A program made the position numbers and the translations under genes. A stretch of DNA of 30,916 nucleotides, from NCBI GenBank assembly GCA_020355945.1, contig CP070627.1, positions 7,417,162-7,448,077 on the forward strand, given 5' to 3'. The stretch comes from Candidatus Aminicenantota bacterium. Lineage in GTDB: Bacteria > Acidobacteriota > Aminicenantia > UBA2199. Shown here piece after piece: positions 26,001 through 30,916 of the stretch. Under the pieces are notes generated by a model. It saw only the letters and a list, made by a program, of their open reading frames with translations. It had not been told where the DNA came from and searched no databases. Within the stretch, counting starts at the first letter, position 1, and the number at the start of each line of letters is the position of its first letter.

Positions 26001-27535
26001 TAGAGAAAAAATTATCCGGGATATGGGCAGAAATATTAGAAATACATGGAGACATCAGTATCGATGCTAATTTTTTCCACCTGGGAGGACACTCCTTAAA
26101 AGCCGCCCTGCTGCTGGCAAAAATACACGAAACCTTTCATGCAGCAATACCCATGACAGACCTGTTCAAAAAACCCACCATCAGGGACCTGTCGGAATAT
26201 ATCACGAAGGCGGAAGAGGAAACCTATATTCCCATCACACCTGCAGAGGAAAAAGAGTATTACCCCCTATCGTTTCATCAAAAACGGCTGTGGATTATCC
26301 AGCATCTGGAAGAAAAAAATGTATCCTACAACATGCCGGTGCAATTAGAGATCAACCATGTATTGGATGAAAAGGCAGTAAGAAAATCGCTTAAAAAACT
26401 TATCCAGCGGCACCAGGGTATGCGCACCAGGTTTAAAACCATAGATGGAATCGCATTTCAATTTATAGAACCTGATGCGGCACCTCCCTTTAAAGTGATC
26501 GATATTTCCTCCCTGGAATCCCTGGAAAAAGAGCAGGAAAAAGAACGGATTTTCAAAGAAACAGCAGGAACCTCCTTTGATCTCAGCCAGGTGCCTTTGT
26601 TCCGGGCAGCAGCGATCAAATCGGATAACAGGCAGTATGACCTGGTATTTATTATGCATCATATCATTTGTGACGGTTGGTCAATGGGCCTGCTGGAACG
26701 CGAGTTTACCCAATTGTACGAGGGATACAGGGCCGGCAAAGAGATGAGCCTGCCTCCCCTGCCACTGCAGTATAAAGATTTCTCCCAATGGCATAACCAT
26801 CAATTACATGATCCTCGATTGAAAGAAGCTTCTCACCGTTTCTGGCGGGAAAAATTGGCAAGCGGTTTTCCCAGGCTGCAGTTGCCCACGGATTTTTATG
26901 GCGATAGGACTGACAGCACCGGTGCTGCCTACAGGTGCCGGGTGGAAAAGCAAGTAAAAGAGAGACTGAACCGTTTAGCCCGGACAAACACCACCACCTT
27001 TGCCGTGGTCATGTTTTCCATTTACAATATTTTATTGGCTCACATATCAGGCCAGGAAGATATTGTCTGCTCCCTCATCGGTGCAGGACGGGATCACCGG
27101 TTACTGCAGCATATTGTCGGATATTTTACTAACTCCATAATTTTAAAAACCCGGATCCACCCGGAGGAAGATTTTGAAAACCTGGTTTGCCAGGTACACG
27201 ATAATGTAATGGAAACCCTTCAACATCAAAGTTACCCTTTGGAAATGGTATTGGATGAGCTTAACATGAGTTTCCCGGATATAGCCGCATCCTTCAACAT
27301 GCTCAATATGCCGGGAACCACTGCCAGCAGCGACATAGAAGCCTTTGCCCCCCATCACATCCGGAAGAGACAGGGTGTCAAGTTTGACCTGGCTCTTTAT
27401 GTGACAGAACATGCAAACAGCATCGAGCTGCTGTGGAATTACAGGACAACGCTTTTTGAAGCCAGTACTATTGAATCCATTGCCCATTTATACCTTGAGC
27501 TTTTGGACGAACTCTCCGAAGAGGAAGATGAATGA
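20075..27535 (+). CDS. NRPS with ThiF/MoeB-interrupted A domain: A(E1)-T-C-A-T-C
   Basis: By residue: A1 N-part 1-150 (VTYNQLARQ, GIIKAGCVFVPLDSNYP); E1-like domain about 162-455; A1 C-part 490-845 (TSGTTGQPKA near 502, NVYGPTETT near 644, YKTGDL near 734, NGK near 841); T1 Ser896; C1 950-1400 with HHIISDG at 1100-1106; A2 1420-1960 with TSGSTGKPKG near 1581 and YHTGDL near 1838; T2 Ser2007; C2 2060-2478 with HHIICDG at 2195-2201; acidic tail SEEEDE. The A2 code by eye is DILQIGVVW, close to the Gly code DILQLGLIWK. A1 reads DPRHLAVLA, unassigned; DPRH starts the code I recall for Glu-activating McyE-type domains. The ATG at 20075 has AGGTGA 3 nt upstream, a tight spacing, so ATG 20087 is an alternative. 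The next gene starts 15 nt after the stop. Several loops hold in-frame repeats. Confidence 0.93.
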   Translation: MRKEMTESKTANRTIQARLFQSFEKYPDNIAIRCEGYRVTYNQLARQSNFIANWLIAQGIEKESFIGIMVDDKISLVTIILGIIKAGCVFVPLDSNYPDKRTRAMLLSSETPYVFAEEDKIEKLKTLRRHLPFHLDIITINKGFYLPGLTLTLRRHEDKYKLSEAEKTRYKRQMLLDGWGIEGQERLKGCIVFAAGAGGSGSPLIQQLALCGFGTIIICDFDEVELSNLNRQSLHDESRIGMNKALSAKMTVERMNPHIKVIARPEKITQENVFELVGDAEIIFDNVDSLEAKSYLSECAVARGIPHIISSMIHINSYVCIFHTPYTPCFHCLYDKNKIEDIRRAGTLKQHYEITPNSVASPSLYQATGFAVNEAVKILLGIGKPAYNIYFHFNQYGSAHVAETAGYKQITYPFNDHFRALSRDQGFDWETGWHESYVEEIAIKPDSYCPVCSHTRGLGAQGSETRQNRSKIHDEEPLDRCFYDTPPQINYLPGDKINIYFTSGTTGQPKAVLGKNEGMTHFIAWEINEFKIHEGTRVSQMTSQCHDPFLRDIFVPLCAGGTICVPDTRETLLDNRRMKEWLETSRVNVVHCTPGLFKIMNADGLRPDHYEHLEYVLMAGEKVMPRDLENWYRIFGSRVQLVNVYGPTETTLAKLFYRITPRDVSRESIPIGSPIPGAKVIILNKDMKVCGPGEVGEIYIRTPFRSYGYYKDPGLTAEKFIRNPFTGSPEDIIYKTGDLGKINRDGYVEFVGREDRQVKIRGFRVELDEIEKRLRDYPGVEEAVVLYRPTSTGNYILCAYFKGEGEVSVPGLKEYLKQELPDYMVPAFYIKIERFPLNANGKINTRALPEPDEVERSSYIAPKSELERRMVRIWTEILGIEKIGIHDGFLDMGGNSLNAMNLTSRIYKEYDVNLPLSVIFENPTIVELVSIIEASTASIYQSIEPVEEREYYPLSSAQMRMFLLREFAGEDDISYNQAKPLLLKGKIDKERLEKAFKHLIARHDALRTGFEMIDGQPVQRIHPEVEFKIQYNNNHENQEQSKIFVDDSRNRGGFFKKSPWPPEAIIKNFIRPFNLSGAPLLRVGLVKISGNEHLLIFDIHHIISDGVTTGIFIHEMMKLYHNEPLPVLTVQYKDYAVWQQGMLQAKPLKKQENYWLEVFKEEPPVLNLSTDYPRPAVQSFAGSHWNFDVSPQLVRQLEILAREHHATLYMVLLAAYNTLLYRYTGQEDIVVGSPIAGRPSPDLQQIPGVFINTLAMRNHPTGSKTFAQLLAEIAENAFKAYENQDYPFEELVGKLEPGRHLDRNPLFDTLFVMQNIEMEPIVLEGLEVRPYSLDIPTSKFDISLNTMETSQGFLFQIEYCTRLFRQETIERFSHHLLTLLEAAAVHPGQALNQVEILSPREKEQLIHDFNDTYADYPEDKTINELFAEQVKKSPDSLAVFGMVRGAEQYGVGTRFIAADSRKCSVNVTYRELNEKSDQLSQILIAKGVKTGDIVALPVNRSIQMIIGIMGILKAGGAYLPIDPGFPEERIDYMLADSNVGVLVTTPKLQVKVKAEVKGKFIETSTSTCQVSPANLAYVIYTSGSTGKPKGVAIEHKNVMNFITAMKAEIEFLPGKTILALTTISFDIFLLETLLPLTCGLKVVIASEHHQKDPQLLTELIMDNKIDILQVTPSRLKLFLQDSGNLECLKGLTELIIGGEELPGDLYGKLKEKNPGQSTKIYNVYGPTETTVWSCLKYLNRDREITIGKPIKNTSIYIVDKDENLLPVGAAGELCIGGAGVGQGYLNRPELTAERFCLRRPGGALFEKTAPPGPATLPKTLSLKGTRGLAPLLYAPLLYHTGDLARWLPNGEIEFLGRIDHQVKIRGFRIEIGEIETRLLNHKEIKEAVVIAGEKKGDKYLCAYIVPCNAEAFKKTSSISAELREFLSASLPDYMIPSYFMTLKAIPLTFNGKVDRKALPGPEARETGAYTAPRHRIEKKLSGIWAEILEIHGDISIDANFFHLGGHSLKAALLLAKIHETFHAAIPMTDLFKKPTIRDLSEYITKAEEETYIPITPAEEKEYYPLSFHQKRLWIIQHLEEKNVSYNMPVQLEINHVLDEKAVRKSLKKLIQRHQGMRTRFKTIDGIAFQFIEPDAAPPFKVIDISSLESLEKEQEKERIFKETAGTSFDLSQVPLFRAAAIKSDNRQYDLVFIMHHIICDGWSMGLLEREFTQLYEGYRAGKEMSLPPLPLQYKDFSQWHNHQLHDPRLKEASHRFWREKLASGFPRLQLPTDFYGDRTDSTGAAYRCRVEKQVKERLNRLARTNTTTFAVVMFSIYNILLAHISGQEDIVCSLIGAGRDHRLLQHIVGYFTNSIILKTRIHPEEDFENLVCQVHDNVMETLQHQSYPLEMVLDELNMSFPDIAASFNMLNMPGTTASSDIEAFAPHHIRKRQGVKFDLALYVTEHANSIELLWNYRTTLFEASTIESIAHLYLELLDELSEEEDE
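20555..21440 (+). other. ThiF/MoeB/HesA (E1-like adenylyltransferase) domain inside an A domain
   Basis: Residues about 162-455 of the host protein begin LSEAEKTRYKRQMLLDGWG, the standard opening of MoeB/ThiF proteins. They contain the glycine loop GAGGSG (196-201), DFDEVELSNLNRQ (220-232) with the conserved D, N, R and Q, Lys244, and FDNVDS with Asp288 at the catalytic aspartate position. Two zinc-type pairs follow: C329/C332 and C449/C452. At about 290 residues this is a full-length family member, so it is probably active: adenylating a C-terminal carboxylate on a carrier protein or peptide, as ThiF, MoeB and MccB do. It splits the A domain between motifs A2 and A3. The substrate is unknown; no ThiS/MoaD-like carrier or rhodanese is in the window. 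Confidence 0.9.
23224..23265 (-). repeat. GCCTCCGGCGGCCAGGGG hairpin in C-domain loop (inverted)
   Basis: CAGGGGC, a T/A-rich loop, then GCCCCTGGCCGCCGGAGGC are read in frame as a Gly/Phe/Lys/Pro-rich insert before IIKNFIRPFNLS. The GCCTCCGGCGGCCAGGGG end (minus strand) matches the terminus of the element at 11706-11816 and of 25461-25513. It occupies the same C-domain loop as the different repeat at 12741-12826. Confidence 0.75.
24425..24448 (+). repeat. GTAGGG...CGCGATTTATCGCG repeat, in frame in A-domain loop
   Basis: CGCGATTTATCGCG (24432-24445) is a palindrome preceded by GTAGGGA. The layout parallels the intergenic GTAGGGGCTTGATTTATCAAGC at 19959. It encodes VGTRFIAA between LAVFG and VNVTYRELN, the loop that holds other repeats in sister A domains. 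Confidence 0.6.
24719..24800 (+). repeat. AGGTTAAGG / CCTCAACCT repeat pair before A3 motif
   Basis: CAGGTTAAGGTTAAGGCTGA with a following GGTTAAGG, then CCTCAACCTCAACCTGCCAG and GCGAACCTGG, is nearly the same as 10895-11003 but with a shorter spacer. It is in frame before LAYVIYTSG. Confidence 0.7.
25461..25513 (+). repeat. GCCTCCGGCGGCCAGGGG hairpin element in A6-A7 loop
   Basis: The element starts GCCTCCGGCGGCCAGGGG. The 11-bp arms CCAGGGGGGGC (25472-25482) and GCCCCCCCTGG (25499-25509) enclose a small CTTTTT/AAAAA stem, and CCC follows the right arm. It encodes LRRPGGALFEKTAPPGP in frame between AERF and YHTGDL. Its termini match the 100-nt element at 5144/11706, but the interior differs, as if long and short versions of one family exist. 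Confidence 0.8.
25548..25588 (+). repeat. GGGGGCTTGCCCCC hairpin plus perfect 15-nt tandem duplication
   Basis: CAAGGGGGCTTGCCCCCTTG (25548-25567) is the same 20-mer as 7311-7330 and 10587-10606. Its right arm lies within a perfect tandem duplication of GCCCCCTTGTTATAT (25559-25573 and 25574-25588), which gives APLLYAPLLY immediately before the A7 HTGDL motif. Confidence 0.85.
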
Positions 27536-27550
27536 AGGAAGGAGAAAAAA

Positions 27551-29773
27551 ATGAAAAAAACTCAGCGAATGTTTACTTTTTTTGTTGTGCTATTTTTTTT
27601 GGTTTACGGAACCCTGCTGACCGGGAAGACTCCCCATCGGGTTCCGCCAGTGACCTCTAAGGTAAAAATCGACGGTATTCTCAATGAAAAAGCCTGGGAA
27701 AAAGCCCTGGTAATGGAACTCAAATACGAGGTGCGTCCCGGTGAAAACATCGAACCGCCGGTAAAAACAGAAGTCCTATTGACATACAGCAAAAGTTACC
27801 TTTACGCTGCATTCCGGGCTTACGATCCGAACCCCTCTTCTATTAGCGCCCACATCAGGGAAAGGGATAACATCGGCGGGGACGACTGGGTAGCAATTTC
27901 CATTGATACCTTTAATGACCAGCGCCTTGCTTTCAGTTTCCTTTGCAATCCCTTTGGCGTCCAGTCTGATGAAATTGCCAGTCCCGAAGGCGGCGGCGAA
28001 GCCTGGGACGCGATCTGGAACTCTGCCGGGCGTATCAATAACCAGGGATATGTAGTGGAAATGGCGATCCCCTTTAGTTCACTGCTCTTTCAACGGAAAG
28101 GCAGTAACCAGGACCAGGTATGGGGTATTGATGCCGTGCGCAGTTATCCCCGCAGTGTACGGCACTTGATCAGTCTTTTCCCCTGGGACAGGAACAACAA
28201 CTGCTATATGTGCCAGGCAGAGAAATTGGTGGGTTTTGCCGGAGCCACGCCCGGGAAAAATATCGAGCTGGACCCCACCCTGTATTCTATTTTTACCCAG
28301 GAGCGTGAGAATTTTCCTGGCGGGGATTTCATCGACAAGGAAAAAAAAGTGGACCCCGGGCTGACTGGTCGGTGGGGATTCACCCCTAATTTAACCTTGA
28401 GTGCAACCGTTAACCCGGATTTTTCCAACGTGGAAGCAGATATTCCCCAGTTGGACATCAACACCCGCTTTGCCATTTATTATCCTGAGAAACGTCCTTT
28501 TTTCCTGGAAGGGGCCAGTATATTCAACACCCGTTTTCGAGCGGTTCATACGCGATCGCTTGCCGACCCGGACTGGGGACTCAAAGTCACGGGCAAGGAA
28601 GGGAAGCACGCCATTGGTTTTTTTTCTGTCCAGGATCATATCACCAACCTGCTTATACCCGGGAGCCAGGGTTCCAGGTCCACATCAATAGACATGAATA
28701 CACTGGGTTCGGTGCTTCGTTACCGCCTGGATGTGGGAAAATCATCAACACTGGGTATCCTGGTCACCGACCGGGAAGGTGAGGATTATTTCAACCGCAT
28801 GGCCGCTATTGATGGAGACTTGCGGGTGACTCCCAAAGACCGCATCAGGTTTCAATTCCTGGGTTCCCAAACCCGCTACCCCGAAGAGATTTCAGCAGGG
28901 TATCAACAGCCGGAAGAGACCTTCACCGGGACAGCCCTGGATGTATACTATCATCATGATACCCGGAGTTTTGACTGGCATTTGGGGTACACGGATGTCA
29001 GTGCTGATTTCCGTGCCGATCTTGGATTTATGCCGCAAGCCGGTTTTCGAAATTTTGATGCGGGGTTGGCCCACAGTTGGAACCGGCCCAGGGGATACTG
29101 GTTCACAGTGCTTAATGTGGGATCAAGTTATATGGAGGAGAAAGATTACCATGGTAACCTTCTTTCCCGGGGTGTTACCTTTGATTTTAATTATATCGGT
29201 CCGCTGCGCTCCTATTTTAACCTGGCCAGTCATTTGGGGAAAAGGACCTATGGGGGGATTGAGTTTGACCATAATCATGTCTATTTCAACGGTGCTGTTC
29301 GGCCCTCAGGAACGTTCGAGTTTTTCTTTAACGGTCTCATGGGTGACGGCATTGATTTTGATAATATTCAACCGGGGAACCGGTTCCAACTGGGGGGAAC
29401 GGTAAGGCTCAGGTTAGGGCGTCACCTGGATTTAATGTTAGACCATAAATTCGAGCGCTTCAATGTGGATGCCGGACGACTGTACACGGCAAACATCAGT
29501 TATTTACGGTTGGTTTATTATTTCAATAGACGCACCTTCCTGCGAAGTATTTTGAAGTATGTTGACTATAAATACAACACCGGCCTTTACAGCTTTACCC
29601 TTGACCCCCGAGATAAGCATCTCTTTTCCCAGTTTTTGTTTTCCTATGAAATCAATCCCCGGACTGTGCTTTTCCTGGGATACTCGGACGACTACTACGG
29701 GTATCATACCGTGGCCCTGACCCAATCGAACCGTACATTTTTTGTAAAGGTCGGTTATGCCCTGGTACTGTGA
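27551..29773 (+). CDS. Outer-membrane protein, CBM9-like N-terminus plus DUF5916-type barrel
   Basis: Residues 1-27 form a signal peptide (basic MKKTQR, hydrophobic FFVVLFFLVYG, then LTGKT). Residues 35-230 resemble the carbohydrate-binding-module-9-like fold (KVKIDGILNEKAWEKA, LYAAFRAYDP, DDWVAISIDTFNDQR, YVVEMAIPFSSL) that leads DUF5916 proteins. The rest has alternating aromatic/polar strands (LTLSATVNPDFSNVEAD, YYPEKRPFFLEG) typical of that barrel-forming family, ending in the strand TFFVKVGYALVL. The family has no settled function. It is 15 nt downstream of the synthetase with a strong GGAAGGAG site, so it belongs to the operon and may help move or bind the product at the outer membrane; that role is inference. 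Confidence 0.85.
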   Translation: MKKTQRMFTFFVVLFFLVYGTLLTGKTPHRVPPVTSKVKIDGILNEKAWEKALVMELKYEVRPGENIEPPVKTEVLLTYSKSYLYAAFRAYDPNPSSISAHIRERDNIGGDDWVAISIDTFNDQRLAFSFLCNPFGVQSDEIASPEGGGEAWDAIWNSAGRINNQGYVVEMAIPFSSLLFQRKGSNQDQVWGIDAVRSYPRSVRHLISLFPWDRNNNCYMCQAEKLVGFAGATPGKNIELDPTLYSIFTQERENFPGGDFIDKEKKVDPGLTGRWGFTPNLTLSATVNPDFSNVEADIPQLDINTRFAIYYPEKRPFFLEGASIFNTRFRAVHTRSLADPDWGLKVTGKEGKHAIGFFSVQDHITNLLIPGSQGSRSTSIDMNTLGSVLRYRLDVGKSSTLGILVTDREGEDYFNRMAAIDGDLRVTPKDRIRFQFLGSQTRYPEEISAGYQQPEETFTGTALDVYYHHDTRSFDWHLGYTDVSADFRADLGFMPQAGFRNFDAGLAHSWNRPRGYWFTVLNVGSSYMEEKDYHGNLLSRGVTFDFNYIGPLRSYFNLASHLGKRTYGGIEFDHNHVYFNGAVRPSGTFEFFFNGLMGDGIDFDNIQPGNRFQLGGTVRLRLGRHLDLMLDHKFERFNVDAGRLYTANISYLRLVYYFNRRTFLRSILKYVDYKYNTGLYSFTLDPRDKHLFSQFLFSYEINPRTVLFLGYSDDYYGYHTVALTQSNRTFFVKVGYALVL

Positions 29774-30018
29774 AGTCGCCCGGAGACTATGAAAAAGAAG
29801 AAACCACAGATTACACAGATTACGCAGATTTTTTTGTTTTTCTTCGTGATTTTCGTGTGTTTCGTGGATTATTCTCACCCCGAAACGGATGAAAACCATG
29901 CTCCCAATATCTCAATTCTATTGTAGATGCTTCACGGCTTGATTTATCAAGCCCTGGCCCTGGCGATCCACCCGTTGGGTTTGATGAATCAAACCCCTAC
30001 AAAAAAAGGAGTTGCATC
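29774..30018. other. Second intergenic repeat block, upstream of the last NRPS
   Basis: This stretch has the same order of elements as 19798-20026: a CCACAGATTACACAGATTAC/CGTGATTTTCGTGTG...CGTGG fold-back (29804-29867), a diverged CATGCTCCCAATATCTC...CTATTGTAG segment, then the GGCTTGATTTATCAAGCC and GGGTTTGATGAATCAAACCC palindromes. No ORF, tRNA or confident promoter is seen. The hairpin lacks a following T-tract, so I do not call a terminator. Confidence 0.6.
29937..30000. repeat. CTTGATTTATCAAG / TTTGATGAATCAAA inverted repeat, intergenic copy 2
   Basis: GGCTTGATTTATCAAGCC (29937-29954) and GGGTTTGATGAATCAAACCC (29977-29996), followed by CTAC, match 19964-19981 and 20003-20022 exactly, with a different spacer. 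The right end abuts the Shine-Dalgarno region of the gene at 30019. Confidence 0.85.
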
Positions 30019-30916
30019 ATGAAAGAAAAAAAAGGCAAGAAAATCAAAGATTTAAAAGGGTTTGGCTTAAAAGATTCTCAAATAGAAGGGAACCGGGTTA
30101 AGCCCGGCAATGATTTCATTCCCTTTGAAAAAACAGAAATCAATCAATCCATCCCGGCACGATTTGAAGCAATAGTCAAAAAGTACCCGGATAAGATTGC
30201 CCTAAAAATCGGGGCTCACTCGGTTACCTATGACACCCTCAATCAAAAAGCCAACCAGGTGGCCCACTGTGTGTTATCCTCCTGGGAAGAAAAAAAACCA
30301 GGTACCGGGGCAGCCGCCCTGTTATTCGGGCAGGATATGGAGATGATTGCTGGCATTATGGGGGTATTGAAAACCGGTATGCTCTATGTGCCGTTGGACT
30401 CCACCTATCCACCGAACCGGCTCCGCTATATGCTGGAAGATTCGGAAGCCCGGGTAATTGTCACCAATCAAAATAATTTTAAGCTGGCACTAATATTAAA
30501 AGAGAAAGTAGATAAAAATATAGTTGTTATCAATATGAACGAAATTCCCGGCAGTGTATCTACCATGAATCCTATAGTGACGGCTGACCCCGGTGACCTG
30601 GCTTATATTTTGTACACCTCCGGTTCAACGGGAAAACCAAAAGGCGTGATGCAAAATCACCGCAACGTCCTGCACCATGCGCGGGTTTATACCAATGCCC
30701 TGCATATCAATGACCGGGACAAATTAACCTTATTTTCCTCTTATAGTTTTGATGCCGCTAAAATGGATATTTACGGTGCCCTGTTAAACGGGGCTGCCCT
30801 CTATCCCTATGATATAAAAGCAGGAGACAATCTCCAGCGGCTGCCCCGTTGGCTTGGGGAGGAAGGAATCACCATCTATCACTCCATCCCCACCATCTAC
30901 AGGTATTTCACAGACC
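30019..30916 (+). CDS. NRPS, N-terminal adenylation domain (partial, runs off window)
   Basis: The ATG at 30019 follows AAGGAG (30006-30011) by 7 nt, and the frame stays open for 299 codons to the window edge. After a Lys-rich, non-conserved leader of about 35 residues, an A domain starts directly with no condensation domain: IPARFEAIVKKYPDKIALK, VTYDTLNQKANQ, then A3 YTSGSTGKPKGVM near residue 200, then YSFDAAKMDIYGALLNG and YHSIPTIYRYF. Since the preceding synthetase ends in a C domain, this A domain may continue that module. Too little is present to read its specificity. Like the gene at 20075, it begins with an A domain and is preceded by the same intergenic repeat block. Confidence 0.9.
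   Translation, partial: MKEKKGKKIKDLKGFGLKDSQIEGNRVKPGNDFIPFEKTEINQSIPARFEAIVKKYPDKIALKIGAHSVTYDTLNQKANQVAHCVLSSWEEKKPGTGAAALLFGQDMEMIAGIMGVLKTGMLYVPLDSTYPPNRLRYMLEDSEARVIVTNQNNFKLALILKEKVDKNIVVINMNEIPGSVSTMNPIVTADPGDLAYILYTSGSTGKPKGVMQNHRNVLHHARVYTNALHINDRDKLTLFSSYSFDAAKMDIYGALLNGAALYPYDIKAGDNLQRLPRWLGEEGITIYHSIPTIYRYFTD

Noticed and set aside
29804..29867. Second intrinsic terminator after the outer-membrane gene
   Set aside because: The fold-back is weak and A/T-rich and has no T-tract after it, so it is treated as a repeat only.
1..30916. tRNA, rRNA, transposase or integrase genes
   Set aside because: None were seen. The repeats lack an encoded transposase in this window.

Overview
This window is most of a modular non-ribosomal peptide synthetase / polyketide synthase (NRPS/PKS) biosynthetic operon, with every supported gene on the + strand. 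Base composition is moderate. The protein style, the many dispersed hairpin repeats and a DUF5916-type outer-membrane protein suggest a Gram-negative, probably uncultured lineage. Candidatus Aminicenantes or another Acidobacteriota-like group is my guess from memory of similar proteins and is not proven here.

Layout: (1) 5-9022, NRPS-PKS hybrid: half-C, A, T, C, A, T, KS, AT, T. (2) 9068-13930, C-A-T-C, with a tiny overlapping leader ORF at 9036. (3) 13944-15623, radical SAM protein with a B12-binding-like N-terminus. (4) 15634-19797, half-C, A, T, C. (5) 19798-20074, repeat-rich intergenic region with a terminator-like hairpin. (6) 20075-27535, A(interrupted by a ThiF/MoeB/HesA E1-like domain)-T-C-A-T-C. 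(7) 27551-29773, outer-membrane DUF5916/CBM9-like protein. (8) 29774-30018, a second intergenic repeat block related to the first. (9) 30019 to the window end, start of another NRPS that begins with an A domain.

Read in order, the proteins form one assembly line: A-T / C-A-T / KS-AT-T / C-A-T / C then A-T / C then A(E1)-T / C-A-T / C then A. Three protein boundaries fall between C and A rather than between T and C. Residues I aligned by eye to the specificity code suggest a Lys/Orn-like residue for the second A domain (the first is related), malonate for the PKS module, Tyr for the A domain at 10500-12180, and Gly for the second A domain at 24330-25960. The PKS module has no reductive domain. 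No thioesterase or other release domain is present, so the line continues past the window.

Two things stand out. First, an apparently complete ThiF/MoeB-type adenylyltransferase domain, with nucleotide loop, catalytic Asp and a zinc Cys tetrad, sits inside an A domain between motifs A2 and A3. Second, the surface loops of A, C, KS-AT linker and AT domains carry many in-frame copies of short palindromic or dispersed repeats. One is a 100-nt element present in opposite orientations in two A domains and open in both readings. Others closely match repeats in the intergenic regions. Repeat invasion of permissive loops may be how this assembly line diversifies, and the ThiF insertion occupies one of the same loops.
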